Shown here one piece after another: positions 14,115 to 23,800 of a stretch of 47,254 nt of DNA. Positions within the stretch are counted from its first letter, which is position 1; the number at the start of each line of letters is the position of its first letter. Source of the stretch: CAZUDO01 sp964618895 (GTDB lineage: Bacteria; Desulfobacterota; Binatia; DP-6). The notes under the pieces are model-generated. The model had not been told where the DNA came from. It saw nothing but the letters and a program-made list of their open reading frames with translations, and did no database searches. The translations under genes and the position numbers were made by a program. The stretch spans positions 1 to 47,254 of the forward strand of contig CAZUDO010000052.1 in assembly GCA_964618895.1 (NCBI GenBank), written 5' to 3'.

Positions 14115-14806
14115 TACACTTCCGCCAGCCGCTCGGGGGTCAGCATCGCGGCCGTCGTGCCGCGCTCGGCCCGACCTCCTTCGACCCAGATCACGCCGCC
14201 GACCAGCGTACGTACCAGGCGGAGGTGGTGGCTCACCAGCACGACGGTGAGCCCGCGCTCGCGATTCAGGCGCGCGATCACGTCCATGATGCTCGCCTCG
14301 GCGCCGGCATCGATGCCAGCCGTCGGCTCGTCCAGGAGGAGCACCGGCGACTCGACTGCCAGCGCGCGCGCGATCAGCACGCGCTGTGTCTGCCCGCCCG
14401 ACAGCGTGCAGAAGGGCGCGGCCGCCATGTCGGCGAGCCCCACCTGGCGCAGGCACTCGGCCGCCACCTGGCGCCGGCGTCGCCCGATCGGCCACAGCGG
14501 CGGCAGCGGACCGTAGGTCCCCATCAACACCACGTCGGCAACGGTGAGGGGAAACACGGGATCGAGCGTCTCGCGCTGCGGCACGTAGCCCGGCGGGTGC
14601 AGGCGGCGGTCGAAGCCGTACCGCACGTGCCCGGCGCGCACCGGGAGGAGGCCCAGGATGCCGCGGAAGAGGGTCGTCTTGCCGGCGCCGTTGGGTCCGA
14701 GGAGGGCCAGGAACTCGCCCCGGGTGACGGCGAAGGAGACCTGGGTGAGTACGGGTTCGGCCCCATATCCGAGGCTCACGTCGTCCAGTGTGATGAGCGC
14801 ACTCAT
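14114..14806 (-). CDS. znuC: Metal ABC transporter ATP-binding protein (ZnuC type)
   Basis: A 230-residue ABC ATPase: Walker A LLGPNGAGKTTL, Q-loop GYVPQRETLDPVFPLTVADVVLMG (typical of Zn/Mn ATPases), signature LSGGQTQRVLIARAL, Walker B VLLLDEPTAGID, H-loop VVLVSHH. Energises import through the neighbouring permease. The ATG overlaps the stop of the binding-protein gene by four bases (ATGA). Confidence 0.93.
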   Translation of the reverse strand: MSALITLDDVSLGYGAEPVLTQVSFAVTRGEFLALLGPNGAGKTTLFRGILGLLPVRAGHVRYGFDRRLHPPGYVPQRETLDPVFPLTVADVVLMGTYGPLPPLWPIGRRRRQVAAECLRQVGLADMAAAPFCTLSGGQTQRVLIARALAVESPVLLLDEPTAGIDAGAEASIMDVIARLNRERGLTVVLVSHHLRLVRTLVGGVIWVEGGRAERGTTAAMLTPERLAEV

Positions 14807-15708
14807 GGGCCGAGGGCCCCGGCGATCTGCTGCACCGCACCGTCTATCGTGCCCACGTAGTCGGTGGCGTCGCGGCCGTCGGGCATCATGGGCACGAGGA
14901 GGACCCGGGCGCCGATCTTCCCCGCCACCAGGTCGGCGGTCCGGCGATCGCGGTAGGGCTCGATGAGGATGAGACGCACGCCTGCGGCCTGCGCCCGCGG
15001 GACGAGCTCGGTCAGGTGTGTGGGCGACGGGGGAACCCCGGGCTTGGGTTCCAGCGTCGCCAGCACCTCGAGGCCGAAGCGGTCGGCGAAGTAGTCGAAG
15101 TCCTTGTGGTAGGTGAGCACCTTGACCCCGCGTGCGGGAGCGAGAGTACGCTGCCAGCCGGTGAGCTTCTCGTCGATGGTGACGCCGAAGCGCTCCGCCC
15201 CGCCCCGGTACGTCGCGCAGCGCGCGCCGTCGATCGCACACAGCCCGTCGGCGATCGTGCGCGCGGCGATCTTGGCGTTCAGCGGGTCGAGCAGGTAGTG
15301 CGGATTGCCGAACGGGTGCACGTCGCCGAGCGAGCGGTCGAGCTGGCTCGGAACCTCGCGCAGCGTGACGCCGGTCGAGGCGACGATGCGGCCGGGCGCT
15401 CCGGTGGCGACGCGCGCGTTGCGGGCGCCGTCGAGGAGTGGGGGGAGCCAGCCCGCCTCGAGGGCGGCGCCGCCTTCGACCAGCGCGTCGGCCTGGTTCA
15501 GGAGGCGGATGAAGCTCGGCTTGGCGTCGACGAAGTGCGGGTCCTCGGTCGGCCGCGCGAGCACGGTCACCTCGACCGCGTCGCCGCCGACGGCGGTGGT
15601 GATGGCACCGAGATCGGCGGTGGTGGCCACTACGCGCAGGCGGTCAGCGGCGCCGCCGGGCAGGGCGGTCGCGAGGAGGGCAGCGAGAGCGACGAGCGTG
15701 CGGGTCAT
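14803..15708 (-). CDS. znuA: Metal ABC transporter substrate-binding protein (ZnuA/TroA type)
   Basis: A 301-residue periplasmic protein. ATG at 15708 with a GAGGAGG site; signal peptide MTRTLVALAALLATALPGGAA. Cluster A-I metal ligands are visible: His in TEDPHFVDAKPSF, His in GNPHYLLDPLNAK, His in LTYHKDFDYFADRF and Glu/Asp near LIEPYRDRRTADL. It lacks the long His-rich loop of many zinc-specific ZnuA proteins. It captures Zn2+ or Mn2+ for the permease/ATPase encoded directly downstream. It begins 20 bp after the porin gene. Confidence 0.9.
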   Translation of the reverse strand: MTRTLVALAALLATALPGGAADRLRVVATTADLGAITTAVGGDAVEVTVLARPTEDPHFVDAKPSFIRLLNQADALVEGGAALEAGWLPPLLDGARNARVATGAPGRIVASTGVTLREVPSQLDRSLGDVHPFGNPHYLLDPLNAKIAARTIADGLCAIDGARCATYRGGAERFGVTIDEKLTGWQRTLAPARGVKVLTYHKDFDYFADRFGLEVLATLEPKPGVPPSPTHLTELVPRAQAAGVRLILIEPYRDRRTADLVAGKIGARVLLVPMMPDGRDATDYVGTIDGAVQQIAGALGP

Positions 15709-15728
15709 GAATGGGGTCCTCCTCGCGT

Positions 15729-17150
15729 TCAGAACGTGTGTGCCGCGTGGGCGCCGAGCAGGAACTCGAGCTGCAGCCACACCGAGCTGTCGGTGCCGTT
15801 CGGGATGCCGTCGCCCTGGTCGTAGTTGTACTGCAGGCGGAGCTTGGAGAACTCGCTCGGGAAGAACGTGAGGTTGGGCGAAAAGCGGAAGCGGGCGGCG
15901 AGGCTGTCGGCCGCCGGCAGCCCACGCGCGTCGTTGCTCACCCAGTCGACGCGCATGCCGGCGACCCAGCGCTGCGTGAAGCCGTAGAGGAGCTGCCCGT
16001 AGAAGCCCCAGTCGTACAGCGTCTGGCTCGGGAGGGGAGTCGCGTCACCTACGGGCCCCGCCTCGAAGCGGCGCCCGAGCGCTTCGGTCTGGAAGGCGAC
16101 GAAGGGGAAGCCGCCGGCCTGCCAGGGGGGCTTCCACTTCCAGTACAGGTCGCCGCCGTAGATCTGCGTCCGCGTGCTGGTGCCGGAGTCGTTCGGGGCG
16201 AAGGCGCCCGAGAGCCCCGTGACCAGCGTCTGCGAGTCGGTCAGGTCGAAGGACGCGACCGCGCGCGGGACGTAGAGCATGTCTCCGAGGTTCCGCACCG
16301 TGCGGTCGACCGGGGGGCGGCCGAAGAACTCGTCCTCGGAGTTCCGGAAGCTGAAGGCGGTCCCGCCCTGGCTGTTCTGCATGGCGAGGAAGAGCTCCGA
16401 GTAGAACGGCGTGGGCGCGAGCCACGACAGCCGCGCGCCGGGGTTGCGCAGCCCCTCGGGGCCGAACATGCGGCCGATCACCAGCGGCTGGTCGACGAAG
16501 TCCCAGGCGTGCGGGTGCTGTTGGTTGATGCGGCCGAACTCGGAGAAGAATTGCCCCGCCTTCCCCTGCAGGTTCCACGGCAGCGCCGTGGTGGTGAGGT
16601 AGACCTCCTCGAGCTCCACGTTGGTCTCGTTGTTCTCGTCGAGCTTGAAGACGATGGAGGCCACGCCCTTGAAGTAGGGGTCGACCGCGCCGTCGAAGAA
16701 TATCTCCTCGTTGGGGACGGTGAAGCCGCGCTGCAGCGGATCGTGGTCGCCGGTCTCGAGCGCCGTCACGTCCGACGTGGTCGACCACCCGAAGTCGAGA
16801 AGGGCGTCGAAGGAGACGTTCAGGTAGGACCCGCCGCTCCGGAGGAGACTGAGCGGCTGTGTCGGCGACCAGGGTTCCCGCACCGCCGTGGTGGACGGTG
16901 TGGGTGGCGGCGCTGCCCCGACGGGCGCCGGCGGGACGGCCGGCGCAGCCTGTCCGGCGGTCAAATGCTCGATGCGTCGTTGCTGGGTGTCGATCCGGTC
17001 CTGCATCTGTCGGAGCTGCTGACGCATCGCACCCAGCTCGCGGCGCAGCGCCTCGACCGAACCCGATTGGGCGTGACCCTGACGGGTCACGGCGACCTGG
17101 ACGGCGATGACTGCGGCGAGGCCGAGCCGACGATGAATTGTACGGTCCAT
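15729..17150 (-). CDS. Outer-membrane porin-like protein with N-terminal coiled coil
   Basis: A 473-residue exported protein. ATG at 17150 follows GGGGAGG; signal peptide MDRTIHRRLGLAAVIAVQVAVTRQGHA. A short coiled coil (VEALRRELGAMRQQLRQMQDRIDTQQRRIEHL) is followed by a Pro-rich linker and a long beta-barrel-like region of alternating aromatic/polar residues ending in ...VWLQLEFLLGAHAAHTF with a terminal Phe, as in outer-membrane barrels. Its place at the head of the metal ABC genes suggests it passes the metal across the outer membrane. Family assignment is by architecture rather than a named match. Confidence 0.78.
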   Translation of the reverse strand: MDRTIHRRLGLAAVIAVQVAVTRQGHAQSGSVEALRRELGAMRQQLRQMQDRIDTQQRRIEHLTAGQAAPAVPPAPVGAAPPPTPSTTAVREPWSPTQPLSLLRSGGSYLNVSFDALLDFGWSTTSDVTALETGDHDPLQRGFTVPNEEIFFDGAVDPYFKGVASIVFKLDENNETNVELEEVYLTTTALPWNLQGKAGQFFSEFGRINQQHPHAWDFVDQPLVIGRMFGPEGLRNPGARLSWLAPTPFYSELFLAMQNSQGGTAFSFRNSEDEFFGRPPVDRTVRNLGDMLYVPRAVASFDLTDSQTLVTGLSGAFAPNDSGTSTRTQIYGGDLYWKWKPPWQAGGFPFVAFQTEALGRRFEAGPVGDATPLPSQTLYDWGFYGQLLYGFTQRWVAGMRVDWVSNDARGLPAADSLAARFRFSPNLTFFPSEFSKLRLQYNYDQGDGIPNGTDSSVWLQLEFLLGAHAAHTF

Positions 17151-17211
17151 CACGTTCCTCCCCTGGAAGCACGAGCCCACGCGGCACGCGCCTCATCACG
17201 CCGCGGCGGCG

Positions 17212-17505
17212 CTATGCGATGTGCGCAAGCGGTGCGACGGGAGGAGCACGCCCCGCGCAGAACGAACGCGGAGACGTAGTCGGCGCGAGCGCGCGCAGCG
17301 CCGGCGCCACCAGGGTGTGCACGACCGGGGCGGCGACGGCCGCCACCGCCGTATGCACGGCGGGCGTGTGCTTGACTACAATGCACACCGCACACGCGTG
17401 TGACGTGGCATGCCGATGCTGGTGCAGCAGCCCAGGCACGAGCAGCAGCGCTGCGAGAACGACGATGCCCAAACGTCGTAGAGCAAGCGGCAAGCGCTGC
17501 GGCAT
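17212..17505 (-). CDS. Small His/Cys protein heading the metal-uptake operon
   Basis: A 97-residue protein, ATG at 17505. An N-terminal hydrophobic segment (LGIVVLAALLLVPGLL) is followed by HQHRHATSHACAVCIVVKH, a His-rich stretch and CxxC, and then an Ala/Pro/His tail ending PLAHIA. The layout recalls DUF2946-type small metal-associated proteins. It lies 61 bp upstream of the porin in the same direction, so it is probably the first gene of the operon and may bind or chaperone metal in the periplasm. No clear ribosome-binding site was found. Confidence 0.6.
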   Translation of the reverse strand: MPQRLPLALRRLGIVVLAALLLVPGLLHQHRHATSHACAVCIVVKHTPAVHTAVAAVAAPVVHTLVAPALRALAPTTSPRSFCAGRAPPVAPLAHIA

Positions 17506-17595
17506 GTGAGCGTCGCGCCTGTAGCGGGAGCGTCTGCGAGAGTCAAGCGAGTTCTGCAGAAGCGATTTTGGTTGACCGCGAGGCGAAGCGGCGCT

Positions 17596-18039
17596 ATGCG
17601 AGCATTCGTGACCCGGCTCGAATTGGTTCGCATCCGGCAGTGCACCCGTTGCGGTCGCGGTGGCGCCGAGCTGCAGAGCGACGACGGCAGCATGGTGGTC
17701 GTGCCGCTCGATCCGCTGCGCGCACGCGAGCTGGCCGGCGCGGGCACGGTCGACGACCTGCGCTCGCTCACGGACCTCGTGCTCGAGCAGCTCGACGTGG
17801 CAGGCTCGTTGCCGCGCGAGGTGGTGCTCGATCTCGCCGACGGCCGGCTGCGCGCGCTCCTCTCCTTCCAGCGCGGTGAAGAGCACGACGTGGTCGCCTG
17901 CACCGCCGGCGAGGGCGTCGCGCTCGCGGTGCGCGGGGATCTCAGCATGTATGCCACCGACGAAGCGGTGGCGCACGCGGTCAAGAGCCCGAAGCCGGAT
18001 CACCATCGCGGCTCGGGCGGCTCCGAGACGCTGCACTGA
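17596..18039 (+). CDS. Divergent bifunctional-nuclease (DUF151)-like protein
   Basis: A 147-residue protein, ATG at 17596. The order VVVPLDPLRARELAGAG, LTDLVLEQLDVAG, EVVLDLADGRLRALLSFQRGEEHDVVACTAGEGVALAVRGDLSMYATDEAVAHA follows the BFN/DUF151 domain pattern (inhibitor helix, paired strands, residue-rich helix, then a strand with the final 'ALAVR' helix). An N-terminal CTRCG pair is unusual. The C-terminal tail is polar and His-rich. The family name reflects a plant nuclease; the bacterial function is unclear. Divergent from the metal operon. Confidence 0.5.
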   Translation: MRAFVTRLELVRIRQCTRCGRGGAELQSDDGSMVVVPLDPLRARELAGAGTVDDLRSLTDLVLEQLDVAGSLPREVVLDLADGRLRALLSFQRGEEHDVVACTAGEGVALAVRGDLSMYATDEAVAHAVKSPKPDHHRGSGGSETLH

Positions 18040-18206
18040 CTTCGCCGGGCTGATCCTGCCGCGCTCCGCTGCGACGCATGGCAGGTGTCTCCCGGGCGGT
18101 GTACTTGCGTGGGCTTTCCGCGCGACTAGGCTGCTCGCGACCCGGTGACCAGGCTGCGCAGTCGCTCTGCCACCACCGACCGGGCCCCCGTCGCAAGGAG
18201 GCGCGC

Positions 18207-18842
18207 ATGCTCGACCTGTACACGTGGACGACGCCGAACGGTCGCAAGATCTCGATCATGCTCGAGGAGACGGGGCAGCCCTACCGGGTGATCGCGATCG
18301 ATCTCGGCAAGGAGCAGCAGTTGTCGCCCGAGTTCACGGCCGTCACGCCCAACCAGAAGATCCCGGCGATCGTGGACCACGACCTTCCGGGCGGCCCGCT
18401 CGCGCTTTTCGAGTCGGGCGCCATCCTCGTGCACCTCGCCGAGAAGACCGGGACGCTCCTGGCCACCGACCCGCGCCGGCGGGCGGTCACGATGCAGTGG
18501 CTCATGTACCAGATGAGCCACGTCGGCCCGATCATCGGCCAGACGGGCCACTTCGTGAACCAGGCGCCCGAGAAGATCCCGTACGCCATCCAGCGCTTCG
18601 TCGGCGAATCGGTGCGCATCGTCGGGGTGCTCGAGCAGGGACTTGCCGGCCGCGACTACCTGGCCGGCGAGTACTCGATCGCGGACATCGCGACCTACCC
18701 GTGGATCGCCGCCGCCTGGGAGCCGTTCGAACGGATGCTGCCCGAGCAGATCGGCGCGTTCGGGAACGTGCGGCGCTGGCTCGACCGCCTGGCCGCGCGA
18801 CCGGCGGTGCAGCGCGGGATGGCGGTCCCGAAGACATCGTGA
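18207..18842 (+). CDS. Glutathione S-transferase (YghU/YfcG-like, Nu class)
   Basis: A 211-residue GST. AAGGAGG site before the ATG at 18207. The thioredoxin-fold half has TWTTPNGRKISIMLEETGQPYRVIAIDL (the TxxNGxK pattern of YghU/YfcG enzymes), NQKIPAIVD and LFESGAILVHLAEKTG (glutathione-binding Glu-Ser). The alpha-helical half has GPIIGQTGHFVNQAPEKIPYAIQRF and the structural motif YSIADIATYPWI. Nu-class members reduce disulfides of glutathione-like thiols. Followed 14 bp later by a second GST-fold gene. Confidence 0.92.
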   Translation: MLDLYTWTTPNGRKISIMLEETGQPYRVIAIDLGKEQQLSPEFTAVTPNQKIPAIVDHDLPGGPLALFESGAILVHLAEKTGTLLATDPRRRAVTMQWLMYQMSHVGPIIGQTGHFVNQAPEKIPYAIQRFVGESVRIVGVLEQGLAGRDYLAGEYSIADIATYPWIAAAWEPFERMLPEQIGAFGNVRRWLDRLAARPAVQRGMAVPKTS

Positions 18843-18856
18843 TTGAGGAGGATCCC

Positions 18857-19765
18857 ATGGCCGACATCATCCTGCATCACTACCCGGAGTCGCCGTACGC
18901 CGAGAAGGTCCGCCGCGTGTTCGGGTTCAAGGGGCTCTCCTGGCGGTCGGTTCTCATCCCCATGGTCATGCCCAAGCCGGACCTGCTGGCGCTGACGGGC
19001 GGCTACCGGAAGACCCCCGTGCTGCAGATGGGTGCCGACGTGTTCTGCGACACCGACCTGATCGTGCGCGTGCTCGAACGCCTACGCCCCGATCCGACCC
19101 TCTTCCCCGACGGGGCCGAAGGGCTCGCCTCCATGGTCGGCCCGTGGCAGTCGGAGCTGTTCTCGCTGGTCGTCTTCCTGTGGGGGTCGCTGGTGGGCTT
19201 CCCCGACGGCTTCCTCGACGACCGGGCGACGATGTTCGAGGGTGGGATCGATATCGGCCGCGCCATGCGCGAGCTACCGGCCAAGCGCGATCAGCTCCGT
19301 GCCAAGCTCGACCTGCTGGAGCGCCAGCTCGCCGACGGCCGGCCGTTCGTGCTCGGGGCGCGGGCGAGCCTCGCCGACTTCTCGCTCTATCATCCGCTCT
19401 GGGCGGCACGCACGCTGCCGCCGCTGTCGCCTGTGCTCGAGCCGTGTCACGGCATTCGGGCCTGGCTCGGTCGCATCGACGCCTTCGGCCACGGCGAATC
19501 GGTCGCGATGAACGGCGCCGACGCCGTCGAGATGGCGCGGCAGGCGAGCCCGCGGACGCAGACGTTGGCCGATCCCCACGACCCGAACGGTCGAGCGCCC
19601 GGCGATCGGGTCGAGGTCGTCCACGAGAGCTTCGGCCGCGACCCGGTGGTGGGCGAGCTGGTGATGTCGTCGGTGCACGAGATCGCGATCCGTCGCCACG
19701 ACGCGCGCACCGGGGAGGTGGTGGTGCACTTCCCGCGCGAGCACTACCTGGTGCTACCGGCGTGA
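18857..19765 (+). CDS. GST-fold protein with C-terminal extension
   Basis: A 302-residue protein, ATG at 18857 after TGAGGAGG. N-terminal thioredoxin-fold half: HHYPESPYAEKVRRVFGFKGLSW, GGYRKTPVLQMGADVFCDTDLIVRVLE. Helical half ends with FVLGARASLADFSLYHPLWAAR and LGRIDAFGHG. A further ~70 residues (ADPHDPNGRAPGDRVEVVHESFGRDPVVGEL, AIRRHDARTGEVVVHFPREHYLVLPA) form a small beta-rich module not found in ordinary GSTs. Probably co-transcribed with the upstream GST. Substrate unknown. Confidence 0.85.
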   Translation: MADIILHHYPESPYAEKVRRVFGFKGLSWRSVLIPMVMPKPDLLALTGGYRKTPVLQMGADVFCDTDLIVRVLERLRPDPTLFPDGAEGLASMVGPWQSELFSLVVFLWGSLVGFPDGFLDDRATMFEGGIDIGRAMRELPAKRDQLRAKLDLLERQLADGRPFVLGARASLADFSLYHPLWAARTLPPLSPVLEPCHGIRAWLGRIDAFGHGESVAMNGADAVEMARQASPRTQTLADPHDPNGRAPGDRVEVVHESFGRDPVVGELVMSSVHEIAIRRHDARTGEVVVHFPREHYLVLPA

Positions 19766-19917
19766 TGCCCGGTCCGTGCGCGTTCGACCCGCAGGCGTTC
19801 GACGGCCGCCCGCTCCGCGCGTCCCACCGGCAAGCGTCTGGGGTGGCGGGAGGCCGTCTGCAGCACCGGCTTCCGCCGCGGAGACGGTGAGCGCCTGCGC
19901 GTGGGCATCACAGACCA

Positions 19918-20838
19918 CTACCCGAGCGTGGCGACTCGTGTCACGGCCGCCGCCGGCACGCGCATGGGCACGGCGTCCGGGTGGAGGATGTGCGCCAGCA
20001 ACTCCAGGCTGTCGACGATGCGGGGCCCCGGGCGGCTGAAGTAGGCGGAGCCGTCGACTGCGAAGACCGCGCCCGCCCGCACCGCCGGGAGCGCCGTCCA
20101 GCCCCGGGCGGCACGCAGCAACGGCACGTCCGCCAGCGTGCGCGCCACGTCGTAGCCGCAGCACGCCAGCACCAGCACCTCGGGCGCCGCCTCGACGACC
20201 GCCTCCCACGTCACGCGCGCGGCGTCCTCACCGGCTCGCCCGAGCGGATCGTACCCGCCCGCGAGCGTCACCAGCTCCGGCCCCCAGTGCCCGCCCCGGA
20301 ACGGCGGGTCGATCCATTCGAGCACGACGCAGCGCCGCCGCGCCCGTGTCGCCACCGCCGCCCGGACCGCGGCGATGCGCGTCTCGAGCGCCTCCACTAC
20401 CGTCGCCGCCCGCTCTCCCAGGCCGAGCGCGTCTCCCACGCGCCGGATGTCCCCCAGGATGTCGGCCAGGGTGGAAGGGGACAGACTCACCACCCGCGGT
20501 GTCGGCACCAGACCGGCCGCGAACGCCGCCACGCTCTCGAACCCGACCGCACACACGTCGCACAACTTCTGGGTGACGATCACGTCCGGCGCCAGCCGCC
20601 GCATCAGGGCGTCATCCAGCGTATACAGCGTGCCCGCCGTCGCCAGCTGTTCGCTGACCCAGCGATCGGTGGCGCTGCTGGCGAGCGCGTTGCCGTGGAT
20701 CGTACACCGCGTCACCCGGGGCCGCTCCGCCACCACCGCCGGGAAGTCGCACTCGTGGCTCACCCCCACCAGCGTGTCGATCGCCCCGAGCGCCGCCACG
20801 ATCTCCGTCGCGGCCGGCAACAACGACACCACGCGCAC
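19918..20838 (-). CDS. Cobalamin-binding protein, BtuF-like, without signal peptide
   Basis: A 306-residue periplasmic-binding-protein fold, GTG start at 20838 (RVVSLLPAATEIVAALGAIDTLVGVSHECDFP). Family marks: VSHECDFP, PDVIVTQKLCDVCAV, VVSLSPSTLADILGDIRRVG, VVLEWIDPPFRGGHWGPELVTLAGG and GSAYFSRPGPRIVDSLELLAHILHP. This group of stand-alone B12-binding proteins commonly lacks a leader, and none is visible here; no btuCD genes are adjacent. It may act in the cytoplasm or depend on an unannotated leader. Its GTG is only 51 bp from the divergent cyclase gene. Confidence 0.85.
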   Translation of the reverse strand: MRVVSLLPAATEIVAALGAIDTLVGVSHECDFPAVVAERPRVTRCTIHGNALASSATDRWVSEQLATAGTLYTLDDALMRRLAPDVIVTQKLCDVCAVGFESVAAFAAGLVPTPRVVSLSPSTLADILGDIRRVGDALGLGERAATVVEALETRIAAVRAAVATRARRRCVVLEWIDPPFRGGHWGPELVTLAGGYDPLGRAGEDAARVTWEAVVEAAPEVLVLACCGYDVARTLADVPLLRAARGWTALPAVRAGAVFAVDGSAYFSRPGPRIVDSLELLAHILHPDAVPMRVPAAAVTRVATLG

Positions 20839-20889
20839 CCCGCCCAGCTACGTGAACGGCAGGACACGGGCAACCTCACCGCCCCCGCG

Positions 20890-23800
20890 TTGACAGCCGG
20901 CCGCCGCTTCGCCACAAGCCACCCCATCCCCACCCCCGCCACCACGCCGTGCGCCCGCTGCAACGCCGCCAACGCGCCCGCAAACCGCTTCTGCGAGGCG
21001 TGCGGTGCGCCGCTCGGGGCGACGTGCGCCCGCTGTGGCGCCTCGCTGGCCCCAACGGCAGGGTTCTGCGGCAGCTGCGGCGCCCCGCGGACGGAGCCCC
21101 CGCCCGGCGCCCCCACCGCCTACACGCCCCGCCATCTGGCCGAGAAGATCCTCACCACGCGCGGCGCGCTCGCCGGCGAGCGCAAGCAGGTGACCGTGCT
21201 GTTCGCCGACGTGAAGGGGTCGATGGAGCTGGCGGCCCAGGTCGACGCGGAGGCGCTGCACCGCATTCTGGACGGCTTCTTCACCATCCTCGCCGAGGGC
21301 GTGCATCGCTTCGAGGGCACCGTCAACCAGTTCACGGGCGACGGCATCATGGCGCTGTTCGGTGCGCCGATCGCGCACGAGGACCACGCCCGGCGCGCCT
21401 GCCACACCGCGCTCTACCTGCGCGAGGAGCTGCGCCGGTACGCCGACGGCCTCCGGCGCAGCCAGGGCGTCAGCTTCTCCGTGCGCATGGGACTCAATTC
21501 GGGCGAGGTGGTGGTGGGCGCCATCGGCGACGACCTGCGCATGGACTACACGGCGCAGGGGCACACGGTCGGCCTGGCGCAACGCATGGAGCAGCTCGCC
21601 GAGCCGGGGACCGCGTACCTGACCGAGCACACGGCCGCGCTGGTGAGCGGGTTCTTCCGTCTCGAGGATCTCGGGGCGTTCACCGTGAAGGGCGTGCGCG
21701 AACCGCTCCCGGTCTACCGCCTGGAGGACGTGGGGCCGCTGCGCACCCGCTTCGACGCCTCGCGCCGGCGCGGCTTCTCGCGCTTCGTCGGCCGCGAGGC
21801 GGAAATGGCCGCGCTCGAGGCGGCGCTGGCGCGCGCGACCGACGGACACGGGTCGGTGGTCGGGGTGGTCGGCGAACCGGGGGTCGGCAAGAGCCGGCTG
21901 TGTCACGAGTTCGTGCAGCGCTGCCGCGCGCGCGGCCTGGCGGTGCACGGCGCGCAGGCGCTCGCGCACGGCAAGTCCGTGCCCTTCCTGGTGATGCTCG
22001 AGCTCACGCGCGACTACTTCGGCATCACCGACCACGACGGCGACCAGGCGGCGCGCGAGAAGATCGCCGGCAAGATGCTGCTCCTCGATCGCTCGCTCGA
22101 GGACCTGCTGCCGCTCCTGTTCGAGTTTCTCGGCGTGCCCGACCCCGAGCACCCCGCACCGCGCATCGACCCGGAGGCGCGCCAGCGCCAACTGACCGAC
22201 GTGGCGCGCCGGATGGTGCCGGCGCGCAGCCGGCGCGGCACGGTCGTATTCCTGGTCGAGGACCTGCACTGGATGGACTCGGGCAGCGAGTTCTTCCTGG
22301 GTGCGCAGGTGGCGACCGTGCCGACGACCCGCACGCTCCTGGTGGTGAACTTCCGGCCCGAGTACCGTGCGCCGTGGATGACCGCACCGCACTACCAGGA
22401 AGTGGCGCTGGCGCCGCTCGGCGACGCGGCCGTCACCGAGCTGCTGCAGGATCTCCTCGGCACCGACCCGTCCACCGCCGGGCTGGCGACCCGCATCCGG
22501 ACCCGCACGGGCGGCAATCCCTTTTTCGTCGAGGAGGTCGTCCAGGCCCTGGTCGAGGACGGCCACCTGGTCGGGCGGCGGGGGGCCTGCCGGCTCGCGC
22601 GCCCGGTGGACGAGGTGGCGATCCCGCCCGGCGTGCACGCCGTCCTCGCCGCGCGCATCGACCGCCTGGCCGAGCGCGACAAGGAGGTGCTGCAGACCGC
22701 CGCCGTGATCGGCAAGCGCTTCGCCGAGCCGGTGTTGCGCCGCGTGGTGGCCCTCGACGCCGCCGCGCTGGCGGCTGCCCTGCGGGCGCTCACCGAAGCG
22801 GAGTTCGTGTACGAGGAGGAGGCGCGCCCCGAGCCCGAGTTCGCGTTCAAGCATCGGCTGACGCAGGAGGTGGCCTACTACTCCCAGCTCGCCGACCGCC
22901 GCGCGCGCACGCACGCGGCCGTGGCCCGCGAGATAGAAGCGCTCTACCGCGACCGCCTCGACGAGCGGGCGGCGCTGCTCGCGCACCACTGGGAGGGCGC
23001 GGGCGATCTGCTCGCGGCGGCGCGGTGGGCACGGCGCGCGGCCCGCTGGGTGCGCGGCAGCAACCTGGCCGAGGCGCGGCGGCATTGGCAGGATGTGCGC
23101 GTCCGTCTGGCGTCCGTGCCGCCGTCCGCCGAGCGCACGGCGCTGCTGCTCGAGAGCTGCACGCAGCTGCTCGAGCTCGGTTGGCGGCTCGGGATGCCGC
23201 TGGAAGACGCGGCGACGCTGTTCGCCGAGGGGGAGGGGCTGGCGGTCGAGAGCGGTGACCGCCGCGGGCGGGCCATGCTGGTGAGCGCCCACGCCGCGCT
23301 CCGCAGCCACGTCGGCAGCGCCGACGACTTCGTCGACAGCATCCGGCAGGCGGTGGCGCTGGCGGAGGAGACCGACGATGCGGCGCTGCGGCTCGCCACC
23401 CGCACCCGGCTCGTGATCGCGCTCGCCAGCGCGGGCCGGTTGCGCGAGGCGCTGCCGCGCGCGGAGGCGGTGCTGGCCGACCCGCCGTCGGAGCTGCGGC
23501 TGGGGACCGCCATCCTCGGGTACAGCCCGTACCTGCGGGTGCGGAAGGAGCGCGCCACGTTGCTGCTCGAGGCCGCCCGCATCGACGAGGGGGTGCAGGA
23601 GCTCGAGCGCGCGGCGCAGCTGGCGCACGAAGAGGACGACCTGGAAGTCCTCGGTTTCACCCACGCCGAGTACGTGACCCTCGCCCGCCTGCGTGGCGAC
23701 CGCGAGGCGGCGCTCACCCACGCGCGCGAAGTCATGCGCATCGCCGAACGCCTCGGGAGCCCGTTCTTCCGCGCCCACGCCTGCATGGCGTTCGGCCAGG

